A DNA stretch of 64,000 bases, taken from positions 1 through 64,000 of the forward strand of contig JACJWN010000012.1 of the NCBI GenBank assembly GCA_020637165.1, given 5' to 3'. Source of the stretch: Mycolicibacterium sp. Lineage in GTDB: Bacteria > Actinomycetota > Actinomycetes > Mycobacteriales > Mycobacteriaceae. A program made the position numbers and the translations under genes. This document shows, one piece after another, positions 1-11,601 of the stretch; the stretch's first letter is position 1, and each line of letters opens with the position of its first letter. The notes under the pieces are model-generated. The model was not told where the DNA came from. It ran no database searches and saw only the letters and a list, made by a program, of their open reading frames with translations.

Positions 1-1
1 G

Positions 2-1894
2 AACTCGTTACGGGATGTCATTGAGCCGCCCATCGGCAGGGGAATTCGCGCCGGATCCGATGAAGCATTCGTCCGTCCCGCGGCTCTGCCCCGTTGGTGC
101 AACGACGAGAATTTTTTTCCCGTTTTGCTCGGAGAAGAAGTGCGCGATTGGTGTGGCCAAAGCGACAACGTTATCTACTACCCTTATGTTTTCGGTAGCA
201 AGAATCTGCGACCGACACCACCCCCGCGCGAGCTATGGCCACTTCGGACCCAACTTCGCGAGCGCCGCACTTTTCAAGGAGTCATGGAAGACGCGGGCCT
301 GCAATGGTGGGAATACATGCAACACACCTTTAGCGGATACACCACGGATCTTTCCATCGCATTTAGCAATGTTGCTACTCATAACCATTTCATTCTTGAC
401 ACCGGCAAGCGGATATTCACGTCTCATTCTCCTGTAATCAAGCTTCCTTTAGGTGCGTCGCTCGACGATCACCTGCGGGTGCTCGGATTGCTGAACTCCT
501 CGATAGCTTGTTTCTGGCTCAAGCAGAACAGCCAGAACAAGGGCAACGGTGGCATAGGAGGGGGCATTGGCGATGAAGACTGGGAGCCTCGCTACGAGTT
601 CACGGGCACGATGCTCCAGAGCTTCCCACTGCCAGCCGATAGACCACTGCAACCAGCGAAAATTCTCAACTCACTAGCCCAATCGCTTCAGCATCAGTCA
701 CCTCATGCTGTTGCAGCCGCACAAGCTCCTACCTCACAAGCAACGGAATCAGCCCACGCGGAGTTCGACCGCTTGCGCGCCTCAATGATCGCCCAACAGG
801 AAGAACTCGACTGGCAGTGCTACAAGCTCTATGGACTGACTGACGAGGAGCTGACCTTCGACGGTGACGTGCCGGGTATTGCCCTGGGTGAGCGAGCATT
901 CGAGATTGCCCTCGCACGCAAGATGAGCGCCGGTGAGGAAACAACCGCCTGGTTCGCACGGCACGGATCAACTCCGACCACCGAGATCCCTGCCCACCTA
1001 TCGGCCGACTACCGCGCGCTCATCCAGCGCCGGCTCGACGCCATCGAAAACAATCCCAGAATTCGCTTATTAGAGAAGCCGGAGTATAAGCGGCGCTGGT
1101 CTATGGAACCCTGGGATAAGCAGCTCGAATCCGCTTTGCGAAGGTGGTTGTTGGATCGGGTCGAGGATCGCTCGTTGTGGTTCGACCGCGACGGTCGCCC
1201 GACTCCGGTGTCTGTGGCCCAGCTGGCCGACATCCTCGACCGAGACACGGAGTTCTGCGAAGTGCTGCGGCGATGGGCCCGGGATGGCAACGCTACAACT
1301 GCTGCCGCGCTGGCCAAGCTACTGGCCGACGAGTCGGTGCCCTTCGTGGCGGCGTACCGGTATAAGCCATCCGGTCTGGACAAGCGCGCCGACTGGGAAC
1401 ATACCTGGGCCATGCAGCGGCGCGAAGACGCTGGCGAGAAACTGGACTCGCCGATTCCGGTTCCTCCGAAGTACGCATCGTCCGACTTCGTAAAGACGTC
1501 GTACTGGTCGCACCGCGGCAAGCTCGACGTTGCCAAGGAGCGCTTCATCTCCTACCCCAACGCCGGCCGTGACAGCGACGCAAGCGAGTTGCTTGGCTGG
1601 GCGGGCTGGGATCACGCTGAGCAAGCTCTCGCCCTGGCCGCGTTGATCAGTGCCCGGATTGACGAAGGCTGGGATACCCCGAAGCTGATTCCTCTGTTGG
1701 CCGGCCTGCACGAACTTCAGCCGTGGGTGAGGCAGTGGCACAACCAGATTGATCCCGAATACGGAGAGTCTGTCGCTGACGCTATCGACGACGAGGTGGC
1801 CGCCCGGATGGCCGAGCTGCACCTGACCACCACCGACCTCACCAGCTGGCGACCCCCCGCCCCCACCCGCGGACGAAGGGCACGAACACCATGA
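2..1894 (+). CDS. pglX: BREX type 2 adenine-specific DNA methyltransferase PglX, C-terminal part (partial)
   Basis: The frame is open from the window edge with no start codon, so this is the 3' part (about 630 codons) of a longer gene. The visible N-terminal portion contains a target-recognition-like segment ([10 protein letters not shown], then FVRPALPRWC), as in Eco57I/PglX-type modification enzymes. The SAM-binding and NPPY catalytic motifs would lie left of the window and are not seen. In BREX type 2 systems PglX methylates the host recognition site so that the defence machinery can tell self from phage DNA. The stop overlaps the pglY start (ATGA), showing coupling. The first ~800 bases are more AT-rich than the core genes. 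The assignment rests mainly on context with pglY, pglZ, brxD and brxHI. Confidence 0.88.
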   Translation, partial: NSLRDVIEPPIGRGIRAGSDEAFVRPAALPRWCNDENFFPVLLGEEVRDWCGQSDNVIYYPYVFGSKNLRPTPPPRELWPLRTQLRERRTFQGVMEDAGLQWWEYMQHTFSGYTTDLSIAFSNVATHNHFILDTGKRIFTSHSPVIKLPLGASLDDHLRVLGLLNSSIACFWLKQNSQNKGNGGIGGGIGDEDWEPRYEFTGTMLQSFPLPADRPLQPAKILNSLAQSLQHQSPHAVAAAQAPTSQATESAHAEFDRLRASMIAQQEELDWQCYKLYGLTDEELTFDGDVPGIALGERAFEIALARKMSAGEETTAWFARHGSTPTTEIPAHLSADYRALIQRRLDAIENNPRIRLLEKPEYKRRWSMEPWDKQLESALRRWLLDRVEDRSLWFDRDGRPTPVSVAQLADILDRDTEFCEVLRRWARDGNATTAAALAKLLADESVPFVAAYRYKPSGLDKRADWEHTWAMQRREDAGEKLDSPIPVPPKYASSDFVKTSYWSHRGKLDVAKERFISYPNAGRDSDASELLGWAGWDHAEQALALAALISARIDEGWDTPKLIPLLAGLHELQPWVRQWHNQIDPEYGESVADAIDDEVAARMAELHLTTTDLTSWRPPAPTRGRRARTP

Positions 1895-4800
1895 GCACCC
1901 TGCTGCGCGATGTCATCACCATTCCCGAGCGCGTGGGCGCGGACGACTACGTGCTACGACTGACCGACAGCACCCATGATGACGCGCACCTGAAGACCGC
2001 ACTCGACCAATACGTCGTCACCGACTCGCTGCGGCAGAACTTCCTCGCCGCGTTGGATCTCGTCGCTGATGCACTCACCCAGAACACCTCCCGCGCGGCC
2101 TATCTCACCGGATCGTTCGGTTCAGGTAAGAGCCACTTCATGGCGGTGCTGTATGCCCTGCTGGGTAACAACCCCGCGGTGCGTACGCGCAAGTATGACG
2201 AGCTCACCGGCCGCTATGACTCCGAACTCGCCGGCAAGAAGATCCTGCGGCTGACCTACCACCTGCTCGGCGCCTCCTCACTCGAACAGGCCGTACTGCG
2301 CGGCTACCTCGAGCAGATGAAGCAACTCCACCCCGACGCAGCCCTGCCCGCTGTCCATGTCTCCGACACTCTTTTGGATGACGCCGAGAACCTGCGCGTC
2401 CGGATGGGTGATGACGAGTTCCTCGCCGGGCTGGGCGCGGCGTCCGAGGGCGATGATGGGTGGGGCGGACTCCTGGGCGCCGGCTGGGACCTCCCCCGCT
2501 ACCAGGCCGCCGTCAGCGCATCGCCCGAGGATCCTGAGCGGCGGGAGTTGGTGTCCGCACTGGCGAACAGCTACTTTAAGTCCTTCACCGAAACGGCCGA
2601 CTACATCGACCTCGACCGTGGCCTCGTGGTGATCTCTGAACACGCCAAGTCTCTCGGCTACGACGCCGTCGTGCTGTTCCTCGACGAGTTGGTGTTGTGG
2701 CTGGCGTTCTCGGTCCGCGACAACGAGTTCTTTGCCCGCGAGTCGCAGAAGATCACCAAGCTGGTCGAATCGTCGGGCCGAAGCCGGGTGATCCCGTTGA
2801 TCTCCTTCATCTCCCGCCAGATGGACTTGCGCAAGTGGTTCGCCGACGCCGGGGCCTCCGGCGCCGAACAGGAAGCCCTCGACCGGGCGTTCCAATATCA
2901 GCAGGGACGGTTCCGGGAGATCGAACTCGGCGACGACAATCTCGCCGAGGTCGCCCACGCCCGACTGCTTCAGCCCAAAGACGACGCGGCTAAGGCACTG
3001 CTCGACGAGGCATTCGCCCACCTGACCCGCACCCCCGACGTGTGGGATGTGCTGCGCGACAGCCTCAACACCGACGAGAAGCACCGCGGCTCCTCGGAAG
3101 TCGAGTTCCGGCTGACATATCCGTTCTCCCCGGTGTTGATTTCGACGCTGCGCAACCTTTCCTCGGTGATGCAGCGTGAACGCACCGCGCTGAAAGTGAT
3201 GCAGCGCATGCTCGTTGACCGCCGCGACACCCTGACCATCGACGACCTGATCCCGGTCGGCGACGCGTTCGACTACATCGTCGAAGGAGGGGAGCCGATC
3301 GACGGCCACGCCGCCGCGCTGTTCCGCTCTGCCGAAGACCTCTACGCCAACCGACTGTTGCCCGCCCTGCTGGACAAGCACGCAGTGACCACCGATCAGT
3401 TGGATAACGATCCCGGCTCGGTGCCGTCCGGTTTCCGGGGCCAGGAGCGGATCGCTAAGACCCTGCTTCTCTCAGCCATCGCGCCCAATGTCCCGGCGCT
3501 GCGGGACATCACCGCCGCCCGGCTGGCCGCCCTCAACCATGGCTCGATCAAGGCCCGCATCGCCGGCGGCGAGGCGCGGCTGACGTTGGGCCTGGTGCGG
3601 GAATGGTCCCAGAAGGACATCCCGGAGATCACTCTCTCGGAGGGCGCCAACCCAGTGATCCGGGTGCAGCTCGCCGACGTCGACTACCAGTCGATCCTCG
3701 ACCGGGTGCGCGTCCACGACAACGCCGGCCGGCGCCGAATCCTGTTGCGCAGCCTCATCCATCAGGCACTCGGTGTGACCGCGGGACAGGACGACTTAGG
3801 CGGGGCAGTCACCCGCACCGTCACCTGGCGCGGATCACGCCGCGAGGTCGACATCGTCTTCGGCAACGTCCGCGACGCCTCATCGCTGCCCGAGCAGTCC
3901 TTCGACAACCGGCCCGGAACGTGGCGGGTGGTCGTGGACTACCCGTTCGACGAGGATGGCTTCACCATCGCTGACGACGTCAACCGCCTCGACCGGCTGA
4001 TGACTTCCGGTGACCGGCACACCGTCGTCTGGCTACCGAGGTTCTTCACCGCGGCCGCGATGGAGGACCTGGCCACCTTGGTCAAACTTGATTGGTTGTT
4101 CACCGGGCCGGGTGAACGGTGGACGCAGAACTCCGATCACCTCTCGGCCACCGACCGCGCCCAAGCCCGCGGCATCCTGGAAAACCTGTTCAGCGGTACC
4201 CGAACGAGTTTCACCAACCTGCTCAAACAGGCCTACGGCATCGAACCGGCCGACCCGAAACGCATCAGCGCCGAGTCCACACAATTCGACGTGCTCACGT
4301 CACTGAGCCGAGAGTTCAACCCGCAGATCCCACCGGCGGCAGGGTTGGAGGACGCCTTCCTTGGCATCGTCGACCAGGCCTACGCCGCCACCTATCCGGC
4401 TCACCCGAAGTTCGACCCCGCGGCCGAGGAGGTCACGATACGCAATCTCGAGACCGTCCGCGACTACGTCGAACAGGCCAGCACCCACCGCGACGGTCGG
4501 GTGCCCACCAACCCCGGTAACGACCGCAAGGCGGTGCGCCGCATCGCCGGACCGTTACGAGTCGGGAAAGCCACCGAGGACCACTTCCTGTTCGGCGAGG
4601 ACACCTTCGCCTACTGGGCCGGGGAGCTCGACCGCGCCGCGCAAGCGCCGAACCCGGTCACCGTCGGCGGCCTGCAGCAGCACATCGAATCGCTCACTCC
4701 CGCATGGGGTCTGCGACCTGAAGCTCGTGACTTGGTGATTTCGGCGTGGGCGCTGCTGCGCAAGCGAGCCTGGTTCGAGGCAGGCGGGGCAATCTCCCCG

Positions 4801-5535
4801 CCTGCGCTAGGCCGGCTTCGGCCCGGTATTGAACTTCGCGCCGAGGAGCTCCCCGAACAGCAAGCATGGGACGACGCGCGGACCAACGCCGCCAAACTCT
4901 TCGGCTACACCATTGCTCGCACCTACCTGACGGGCGCCAACGTCGCCGAGTTCGCCAACCAGGTGCGCAGCAAGGCCACCGACGCGGTCAATGAACTCGG
5001 CCACCTAGACGACGAACTCGACAAGGCCCACCAGCGACTCCAACTCGAAGCCGGAGACGACGACCGCCTGGTGGTCGCCCGCGCGATGCGCAAGTTCGCT
5101 GAGACCCTGTCGAAGACCGCGAACAACGTCGCGGTCATCGACGCGATGGCGACTGTCACGCTGCCGGTCGCATTGGAGACAGCGGCCCGCATCCGCAACG
5201 ACGCGCCCCAGGACAGCCGGAGCCTGCGCACCTTCAATTGGAAACTGGCCGAGCCACTGGGCTCAGCGGCGGAAGAGCCTGGTGACTCCGGTGATCAGGC
5301 ACGCGCCATCATCAAACGACTGCGTGATGCGGTCGCCATACCAGGACGTGCGCTCAGCGATGAACTCAGTAGTGCGGCTACCGCGCTGACCGCCTGGGTG
5401 GTGCAGGACAAGCCCACCCCAACCGGCCGCTTGGTCCTCACTAACGCCGAGGACATCGCCAGCCTGACCACGACGCTCAAGGATGCGATCACCAAGGACC
5501 ACAAGACAGTTCATGTGCATTGGTGGACCGAATGA
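1891..5535 (+). CDS. pglY: BREX type 2 ATPase PglY (BrxC/PglY family)
   Basis: A 1214-residue protein with a Walker A motif GSFGSGKS near residues 74-81 and a Walker B-like strand LFLDELVLW near residue 263. It is followed by a long all-domain architecture typical of the large PglY/BrxC ATPases. PglY is an obligatory component of BREX type 2; its exact mechanical role in blocking phage replication is not established. The start ATG overlaps the pglX stop by four bases and the gene ends in an ATGA overlap with pglZ. Length and position between pglX and pglZ match the family. Confidence 0.92.
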   Translation: MSTLLRDVITIPERVGADDYVLRLTDSTHDDAHLKTALDQYVVTDSLRQNFLAALDLVADALTQNTSRAAYLTGSFGSGKSHFMAVLYALLGNNPAVRTRKYDELTGRYDSELAGKKILRLTYHLLGASSLEQAVLRGYLEQMKQLHPDAALPAVHVSDTLLDDAENLRVRMGDDEFLAGLGAASEGDDGWGGLLGAGWDLPRYQAAVSASPEDPERRELVSALANSYFKSFTETADYIDLDRGLVVISEHAKSLGYDAVVLFLDELVLWLAFSVRDNEFFARESQKITKLVESSGRSRVIPLISFISRQMDLRKWFADAGASGAEQEALDRAFQYQQGRFREIELGDDNLAEVAHARLLQPKDDAAKALLDEAFAHLTRTPDVWDVLRDSLNTDEKHRGSSEVEFRLTYPFSPVLISTLRNLSSVMQRERTALKVMQRMLVDRRDTLTIDDLIPVGDAFDYIVEGGEPIDGHAAALFRSAEDLYANRLLPALLDKHAVTTDQLDNDPGSVPSGFRGQERIAKTLLLSAIAPNVPALRDITAARLAALNHGSIKARIAGGEARLTLGLVREWSQKDIPEITLSEGANPVIRVQLADVDYQSILDRVRVHDNAGRRRILLRSLIHQALGVTAGQDDLGGAVTRTVTWRGSRREVDIVFGNVRDASSLPEQSFDNRPGTWRVVVDYPFDEDGFTIADDVNRLDRLMTSGDRHTVVWLPRFFTAAAMEDLATLVKLDWLFTGPGERWTQNSDHLSATDRAQARGILENLFSGTRTSFTNLLKQAYGIEPADPKRISAESTQFDVLTSLSREFNPQIPPAAGLEDAFLGIVDQAYAATYPAHPKFDPAAEEVTIRNLETVRDYVEQASTHRDGRVPTNPGNDRKAVRRIAGPLRVGKATEDHFLFGEDTFAYWAGELDRAAQAPNPVTVGGLQQHIESLTPAWGLRPEARDLVISAWALLRKRAWFEAGGAISPPALGRLRPGIELRAEELPEQQAWDDARTNAAKLFGYTIARTYLTGANVAEFANQVRSKATDAVNELGHLDDELDKAHQRLQLEAGDDDRLVVARAMRKFAETLSKTANNVAVIDAMATVTLPVALETAARIRNDAPQDSRSLRTFNWKLAEPLGSAAEEPGDSGDQARAIIKRLRDAVAIPGRALSDELSSAATALTAWVVQDKPTPTGRLVLTNAEDIASLTTTLKDAITKDHKTVHVHWWTE

Positions 5536-8216
5536 CCACCCTCGTCGCCACCGAACCCATCATCCGCGCTCGGCTGAAGAAGGCCCGCAGCAAGCGCTAC
5601 CGCGGCGGGGTGCTCGGCCTGCGCGCCAAACCCGTTTGGGACGGCGACGGATTCGACTACGACGGAATCCCAGTGACCGTGGTGCCCTGCCCCTCCGTGC
5701 TGGCCATCTGGGAAGCCATCGAAAGCCGGGATGACAGCGAATGGACCGTCGTGCTCACCAGCATCGAGGACGATGAACTCGGCGACACCGTGCTCGCCCA
5801 CCTCGTCGACGGCCGTCTCATCACCCCCGACCCGTGGGATGCGTTGCGCAGCAACTTCTCCGCGTCCACCATCGAGCCGGCGCTGTACCGATCCACCAAC
5901 GACCGGGCGCTAGCCAACGGCCTGCTGGCATTGCTGTCCGGCCGCGGCTATAGCCCCGCCCCGGCCGGTGTACTTACCCAGGATCACGCCATGTCGGCGC
6001 TGGCCCGCGATGTCCTCCAGATCGTCAAGAGCCCCGACGTGGAAGTCGACGGGTCGGCCGTGTTGGAGTGGAGCCGCTCGCATTACGCCGTCGACGGCCT
6101 GGTTCGGCTGCAGTCCGAGGGCGGTTCCGAACTCGCCGAGGCCTTCCGGCATTGGCTGACCGGCCGCAGCGGGCGGCTGACCAAACCGCTGTCCGCACTG
6201 CTGGAGCGCAATCGGATCGCCGACCTGGTGCCCTTGGGCGTTGTCGCCGGCCTTTTCGCCGGTGACCACGCCGACCCTCGCGCGCTCGGCCTGTTCCTCG
6301 GTCGCTACGGGTTGGACGGGCTCGAGCCGACCGATCTGGCCGCTTGGTACGCCGATGCCAGCGCTGCGGTGATGACGACACTGAGCCCCGAACAGCGCCA
6401 GATCGTCCTGCAGACCGCCAACGGCGTCGTCGATGAACTCGGTATTGCCGCTGCGGCCGGGTCGTCGTCACTCCTACCCCACGGCCTGCAGGCGCGTCTG
6501 GTCGCGCTGGCCGAGGCTGTCACCGACGCGTTGCCCCGTCCGCTGCCGGAGAATCTGGCGGCTCCTCTGATCGCACGAAACGCTCTGCAGCGCATCGAGA
6601 AACGATGGACGGCCGTCCAGAGCCACTTCCTGGCGCAGGACTCCCTGACGGTGCGGTCGTTCGAGGGAGGTCTGCGACTAGCGCGTTGGCTGGCTGAGCC
6701 GCTGACCATTCCTGCCGGGCTCGCCGCCGGCATGGACGACTACGTCAGCAACACCTCCTGGGTGGACACCGCGCTCGTGACCGCACGCCGCGGCGCACAG
6801 GAACCAATTTCGGCCGAAGCGCTGCGCGCCCTCATCGACGCGACAGCCCTGCGGCGGGCCGGGCTGGACCGGGCCTTCGCCGCCGGACTGGCCGATGCGC
6901 CGACACCTACGGTCACGCTGGTGGAGAACGTGCTGCCCGATGTCGTCATCCCGCTCGCGAAATCGGCTCCACCCGTGCTGCTTCTGGTGGTTGACGCGCT
7001 GTCGCTGGCCGCCGCCAACGACCTGGTCGCCGCCGCCCAACACAACGGCTGGACCGAGGTGTCCGCGGCCTCTGACTCCCGCCGAACCGGCGCCCTGGCC
7101 GTGCTGCCCACGCTGACCCAGCGCAGCCGTTGCTCGCTGCTGTGCGGAGAACTGCGCGAAGGCGCCGACACCGCTGAACGCAACGGCTTCGTCGGCCTCA
7201 TCCGTCACGCGCAACTACAGCCACCCGGCAACATCCCGGACCCGATCTTCCATAAGCGGGCCCTGGACGCCAAGCCCAGCGGCCAAACCCTGGCCACCGA
7301 CGTCGCCAACGCGATCGCCGACACGACTCACCAGCCACTGGTGGCCGCGGTGCTGAACTATGTCGACGACACCCTGCACCACACCGATCCGGGCGGGACT
7401 GACTGGAACCTCGACACCATCACCCACCTGCGGGCACTCCTGCACGCGGCCAAGAACGCGGGCCGCACCGTGGTCATCACCTCCGACCACGGCCACCTCA
7501 TCGAGTACGGCACCAGCGCAAAGGTGGACCGCGCGCACACCTATGGGCAGCGGGCTCACGGGGACTTCGCCCACGTAGACCCTGAGCGCGAAGTCATCGT
7601 CGAGGGGCCAAGGGTACTCACCGACACCAACCGAGTCGTCCTGGCCGTCGAAGAGAACATCCGCTACGGGGCCCGCAACGCGGGCTACCACGGCGGCGCC
7701 TCCCCCGCCGAAGCCATCGTCCCCGTGGTGGTGCTCACGGCAGGCCGAGTTTCCGAAACGATGGTGCCCGTCGTCGGCGCCGAGCCGCCCTGGTGGCACC
7801 CGGGGATCATTCGCAATGAACCCGAGGTCCCGGTTGACACACCGCAGGTCAAGAAACGCACACAGCAGGGTCCCACCCTGTTCGACGACGAAACCGACAC
7901 CGAGACCAGCGGCCTGCCCGACAAGGTCATCCGCTCTGCGGTGTTCAGCGCTCAGATTTCATTGGCCGGCCGAATCGTGCTGCGGCCCGACCAGATCCGC
8001 AATCTACTTACCGCGCTCCTGACCACGTCCGCGAACGAGATCACCCTGGCCCAGGCCGCGGTCGCGCTCGGCGTCGCGACCCCCAGTGTGAACGGTGCCT
8101 TGGCGCAGACCAAGCGTGTCCTCGACGTCGAGGGTTACGAGGTTCTTCGGGTGCAGGGCGGCGTGGTACGGCTCGATGTGGCACTGCTGAGCGAACAGTT
8201 CGAGGTGACGCCATGA
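5532..8216 (+). CDS. pglZ: BREX type 2 phosphatase-domain protein PglZ
   Basis: An 894-residue protein whose second half carries an alkaline-phosphatase-like PglZ domain. A metal-binding strand LLLVVDALS lies near residue 487, and a VITSDHGHL motif near residue 650 supplies the conserved Asp-His metal ligands. PglZ is the signature BREX protein. I place the start at the ATG overlapping the pglY stop (ATGA); an in-frame TTG and GTG lie up to 12 bases upstream. The C-terminal ~100 residues look like a winged-helix-type tail. The gene is coupled to brxD by another ATGA overlap. Confidence 0.93.
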   Translation: MTTLVATEPIIRARLKKARSKRYRGGVLGLRAKPVWDGDGFDYDGIPVTVVPCPSVLAIWEAIESRDDSEWTVVLTSIEDDELGDTVLAHLVDGRLITPDPWDALRSNFSASTIEPALYRSTNDRALANGLLALLSGRGYSPAPAGVLTQDHAMSALARDVLQIVKSPDVEVDGSAVLEWSRSHYAVDGLVRLQSEGGSELAEAFRHWLTGRSGRLTKPLSALLERNRIADLVPLGVVAGLFAGDHADPRALGLFLGRYGLDGLEPTDLAAWYADASAAVMTTLSPEQRQIVLQTANGVVDELGIAAAAGSSSLLPHGLQARLVALAEAVTDALPRPLPENLAAPLIARNALQRIEKRWTAVQSHFLAQDSLTVRSFEGGLRLARWLAEPLTIPAGLAAGMDDYVSNTSWVDTALVTARRGAQEPISAEALRALIDATALRRAGLDRAFAAGLADAPTPTVTLVENVLPDVVIPLAKSAPPVLLLVVDALSLAAANDLVAAAQHNGWTEVSAASDSRRTGALAVLPTLTQRSRCSLLCGELREGADTAERNGFVGLIRHAQLQPPGNIPDPIFHKRALDAKPSGQTLATDVANAIADTTHQPLVAAVLNYVDDTLHHTDPGGTDWNLDTITHLRALLHAAKNAGRTVVITSDHGHLIEYGTSAKVDRAHTYGQRAHGDFAHVDPEREVIVEGPRVLTDTNRVVLAVEENIRYGARNAGYHGGASPAEAIVPVVVLTAGRVSETMVPVVGAEPPWWHPGIIRNEPEVPVDTPQVKKRTQQGPTLFDDETDTETSGLPDKVIRSAVFSAQISLAGRIVLRPDQIRNLLTALLTTSANEITLAQAAVALGVATPSVNGALAQTKRVLDVEGYEVLRVQGGVVRLDVALLSEQFEVTP

Positions 8217-9493
8217 CGGCCCCGGTGTCCGCGCGGCGTCGCCGCGAGATTCTCGACGCCTTGCGACGAGGCACCGTCCCGTCCAACGGACTCGACCAGC
8301 TCGCCGTCGGATTGGCCCGCTTCGAAACCGAGCTGGACGCCGAACTTGACGTGGTCGCCGCCGGCGGAGCCATTTTCAAGGCCGTCCGTGGCGAATATGG
8401 TTCTGGTAAAACGTTTTTCGCCCGCTGGCTCGCAGACCGTGCCATGAAGAAGGGCTTCGCAGTCGCCGAAGTTCAGATCAACGAGATCGACACCCCGCTG
8501 CACAAGCTGGAGACCGTCTACCGGCGCAGCATCGAGTCGTTGCGCACCTCGTCCATCCAGCCCAGCGCGCTACGACCTGTCCTCGACGCGTGGCTGTTCA
8601 CCGTGGAAGACGACGCCCGCCAGCAGGGAGCAGACGTCGACACCCTCCTGGAGCGCCGCTTGGCTGATGTAGCGGCCAGCGCCCCGGTGTTCCCGATGGC
8701 GATCCGCGCCTACCGCCGCTTCATCGCCGAGGGTGACCATGACGCCGCCGACGCCTTGGTGGCTTGGCTCGGTGGACAACCCCACGTCGCCGCGTCGGTC
8801 AAACGCAAAGCCGGCCTCAAAGGCGACCTGGACCACTTCCTCGCACTCGGCTTCCTGCGCGGGTTGCTGGCGGTCCTGGCAGATGCCGGCCATCCCGGGC
8901 TGCTGCTCGTCCTCGATGAGGTCGAGACGCTGCAACGCGTGCGCAGCGATGCCCGCGCCAAGGCTTTGAACGCTCTGCGTCAGTTGATCGACGAAGTTCA
9001 CGACGGGCACTTTCCCGGTCTGTACCTGCTCATCACCGGGACACCGGCATTCTTCGAAGGGCGACAGGGGATCCAGCTGCTCCCACCGTTGGCTGATCGG
9101 TTGCACACCGAGTTCGGCAAGGACCCGCGCTTCGATAATCCACGTGCCCCGCAGCTGCGACTGACCGGCTTCGATCAAGCGCGGCTGGTCGAACTCGGGA
9201 TTCGGGTCCGAGACCTGTACGTGTCCGGTGTCGATGACGCCGAACGGGTTGCCTCCGTGGCCGATGATGCGTTCTTGGAGCGTTTCGCCGCCGCGGTGGC
9301 CGGTGAGTTGGGCGGCCGCGTCGGAATCGCGCCAAGGTTGTTCCTGCGCAAGCTAGTCGACGTCCTCGACAAGATCGAGCAGTTCCCGGACTTCGACCCG
9401 TACAACGATTACGAAGTCAAGATCGCCCCAACGGAACTCTCCGACGCCGAACGTGCGGCGCTGAGCGCCGAAGACGTCCAGCTCGATCTGTGA
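8213..9493 (+). CDS. brxD: BREX type 2 ATP-binding protein BrxD
   Basis: A 426-residue P-loop ATPase. The Walker A motif GEYGSGKT is at residues 60-67 and the Walker B strand LLLVLDEVETL is near residues 230-240. An AAA-like C-terminal part includes a YLLITGTPAFFEG stretch. This matches the BrxD family, found next to pglZ and brxHI in BREX type 2 loci and thought to work with the helicase. The start overlaps the pglZ stop (ATGA) and the stop overlaps the brxHI start. It is distinct from the much larger PglY ATPase. Confidence 0.9.
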   Translation: MTAPVSARRRREILDALRRGTVPSNGLDQLAVGLARFETELDAELDVVAAGGAIFKAVRGEYGSGKTFFARWLADRAMKKGFAVAEVQINEIDTPLHKLETVYRRSIESLRTSSIQPSALRPVLDAWLFTVEDDARQQGADVDTLLERRLADVAASAPVFPMAIRAYRRFIAEGDHDAADALVAWLGGQPHVAASVKRKAGLKGDLDHFLALGFLRGLLAVLADAGHPGLLLVLDEVETLQRVRSDARAKALNALRQLIDEVHDGHFPGLYLLITGTPAFFEGRQGIQLLPPLADRLHTEFGKDPRFDNPRAPQLRLTGFDQARLVELGIRVRDLYVSGVDDAERVASVADDAFLERFAAAVAGELGGRVGIAPRLFLRKLVDVLDKIEQFPDFDPYNDYEVKIAPTELSDAERAALSAEDVQLDL

Positions 9494-11583
9494 TGGATCC
9501 GTTCGAACGACTGCACCCCGGATTGCAGTACCACCTCGCGAACACCCTGCGGTGGAACGGTCTTCGCCCCACCCAGGCGGCTGCGGTCGAGCCCATCCTC
9601 TCCGGCCAGGACACCCTCGTGCTGGCGCCAACTGCCGGAGGTAAGACCGAGGCCGCAGTGTTCCCTCTGCTCTCCCGGATGGCGTCTGAGGAGTGGCAGG
9701 GGGTTTCGGTCCTTTACGTCTGCCCGCTGCGGGCCCTACTCAACAACCTGACACCGCGCATCAACGGCTACTGCCAGTGGTTGGGTCGCAGTGCGGAGGT
9801 TTGGCACGGCGACGTCTCCCAGAGCCAACGCCAGCGCATTCTCACCGACCGGCCCGACATCCTGCTCACCACGCCGGAATCCCTGGAAGCGATGCTGGTC
9901 TCGACCAAAGTCGATCCGCGCCTACTGTTTTCCGGGCTCCAGGCCGTGGTGGTCGATGAGATCCACGCCTTCGCCGGCGATGATCGCGGGTGGCACCTGT
10001 TGGGAGTGTTGGAACGGCTGTCCCGGGTGGCCGGCCGCGAAGTGCAGCGGATCGGACTGTCAGCGACCGTAGGTAACCCGAAGGAACTCCTCGCCTGGCT
10101 GCAGGGCAGCTTCACCCAGCGAGCCAAGACGCTCGTAGCCCCAGAAGTTGGCGGCAGCGCCGCAGCCCCAGAGATCACGGTCGACTTCGTCGGGTCGCTG
10201 CCCAACGCCGCGACGGTGATCGCTGCGCTGCATCAGGGCGAGAAGCGGTTGGTGTTCGTCGAGAGCCGCCGTCGCGCCGAAGAACTCGGTGCGGCGTTAC
10301 GTGAGCGGGGCGTGGAGACCTACATCTCGCACTCCTCGCTCTCGGCAGCCGAGAGGCGTCGCTCCGAAGCGGCCTTCGCCGAGGCCCGCGACACCGTCAT
10401 CGTCGCCACCTCCACCCTGGAACTCGGCATCGACGTCGGCGACCTCGATCGAGTCATCCAGATCGGATCGACCCGCACGGTCGCCTCATTTCTGCAGCGG
10501 CTCGGCCGAACCGGCCGGCGCCCCGGCACCAGCCGCAACTGCCTGTTCCTCTGCATCGACGACGAGAGCCTGCTGCTCGCGACTGGGTTGCTCAAACGGT
10601 GGTCGGACGGCTGGGTCGAACCCATCGAACCGCCAGCCCATCCGCGCCACATCGCGGCTCAGCAGTTGATGGCGCTCTGCCTTCAAGAGCACCGCATCAC
10701 CGCGGACGCCCGACAGGAATGGTGGGGCGATCTGCGCTTGTTCGATGACTCCGCCGACGCGATCATCAATCACCTGGTTGCTGAGGGTTACTTTGAACCG
10801 GACGGACCGTTCCTCCACATCGGGCCCGAGGCCGAACGCCGCTTCGGCCGACGCTACTTCTCCGACCTCACTGCGGTATTCACCGCTCCCCCAGAGTTTC
10901 TCGTCCTCGCCGGCCGCAACGAGGTCGGAACCATCGGAACCGACATCCTCACAGAAGAAGTCGACGGACCCCGAATTCTGCTCTTGGGTGGCCGGTCCTG
11001 GCGTGTCACGCACGTCGACTGGGACCGTCGGCACTGCTTCGTCGAAGCCGTTGACGGCGGCGGCCAAGCCAAATGGTCAGGGATGAGCGGCGGGGTGTCC
11101 TATGACATCACCCGCGGGATGCGCGACGTCATACTTGGCGAGCTGCCGCAGGGCGTCGAGTTCACCTCTCGAGCCGCGGCTACCCTGAGCGCGCTTCGGG
11201 AGTCGTATTCAGATAACGCCGCCGCCGACCGTCTGATCGTCCGCCTCCCCGACGACTCCTCTGGCCGCTGGTGGACATGGGCCGGCACAGAGGCCAACCG
11301 GACTTTGCAGGCTTCATTGCCCAAGCTGGTCGATCCGAGGCAGCGGATTGACGAGAAATCCGTGCGTCTGTTGCCTGGGATCAGCATGCAGACGTTCCAA
11401 GAGGCGGTTGGCGCGGTTGAGTGGCGCGACCCGTTCGTGGACGCGAATGCTGTTCGTGGGCTGAAGTTCTCGGCAGCGTTGCCGGCGAACTTGGCGGTCC
11501 AGACCCTTGGTGCACGCATAGGCGATTTAGGAAACGCAGCTTCGGTCTATTCAGAAGAACGATCACTGGCCAGAGGCGACTAA
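9493..11583 (+). CDS. brxHI: BREX type 2 DEAD/DEAH-box helicase BrxHI
   Basis: A 696-residue superfamily 2 helicase of the Lhr-like type. Motif I is APTAGGKT near residues 45-52, motif II is DEIH near 154, motif III is LSAT near 188, and motif VI is QRLGRTGR near 334. An Lhr-type winged-helix and core-extension region follows. BrxHI is the helicase of BREX type 2. The ATG at 9493 overlaps the brxD stop by one base (TGATG); an in-frame GTG at 9490 is an equally possible start. This is the last canonical BREX gene in the operon. Confidence 0.92.
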   Translation: MDPFERLHPGLQYHLANTLRWNGLRPTQAAAVEPILSGQDTLVLAPTAGGKTEAAVFPLLSRMASEEWQGVSVLYVCPLRALLNNLTPRINGYCQWLGRSAEVWHGDVSQSQRQRILTDRPDILLTTPESLEAMLVSTKVDPRLLFSGLQAVVVDEIHAFAGDDRGWHLLGVLERLSRVAGREVQRIGLSATVGNPKELLAWLQGSFTQRAKTLVAPEVGGSAAAPEITVDFVGSLPNAATVIAALHQGEKRLVFVESRRRAEELGAALRERGVETYISHSSLSAAERRRSEAAFAEARDTVIVATSTLELGIDVGDLDRVIQIGSTRTVASFLQRLGRTGRRPGTSRNCLFLCIDDESLLLATGLLKRWSDGWVEPIEPPAHPRHIAAQQLMALCLQEHRITADARQEWWGDLRLFDDSADAIINHLVAEGYFEPDGPFLHIGPEAERRFGRRYFSDLTAVFTAPPEFLVLAGRNEVGTIGTDILTEEVDGPRILLLGGRSWRVTHVDWDRRHCFVEAVDGGGQAKWSGMSGGVSYDITRGMRDVILGELPQGVEFTSRAAATLSALRESYSDNAAADRLIVRLPDDSSGRWWTWAGTEANRTLQASLPKLVDPRQRIDEKSVRLLPGISMQTFQEAVGAVEWRDPFVDANAVRGLKFSAALPANLAVQTLGARIGDLGNAASVYSEERSLARGD

Positions 11584-11601
11584 TGAGCACGGGAGGCTGC
11601 G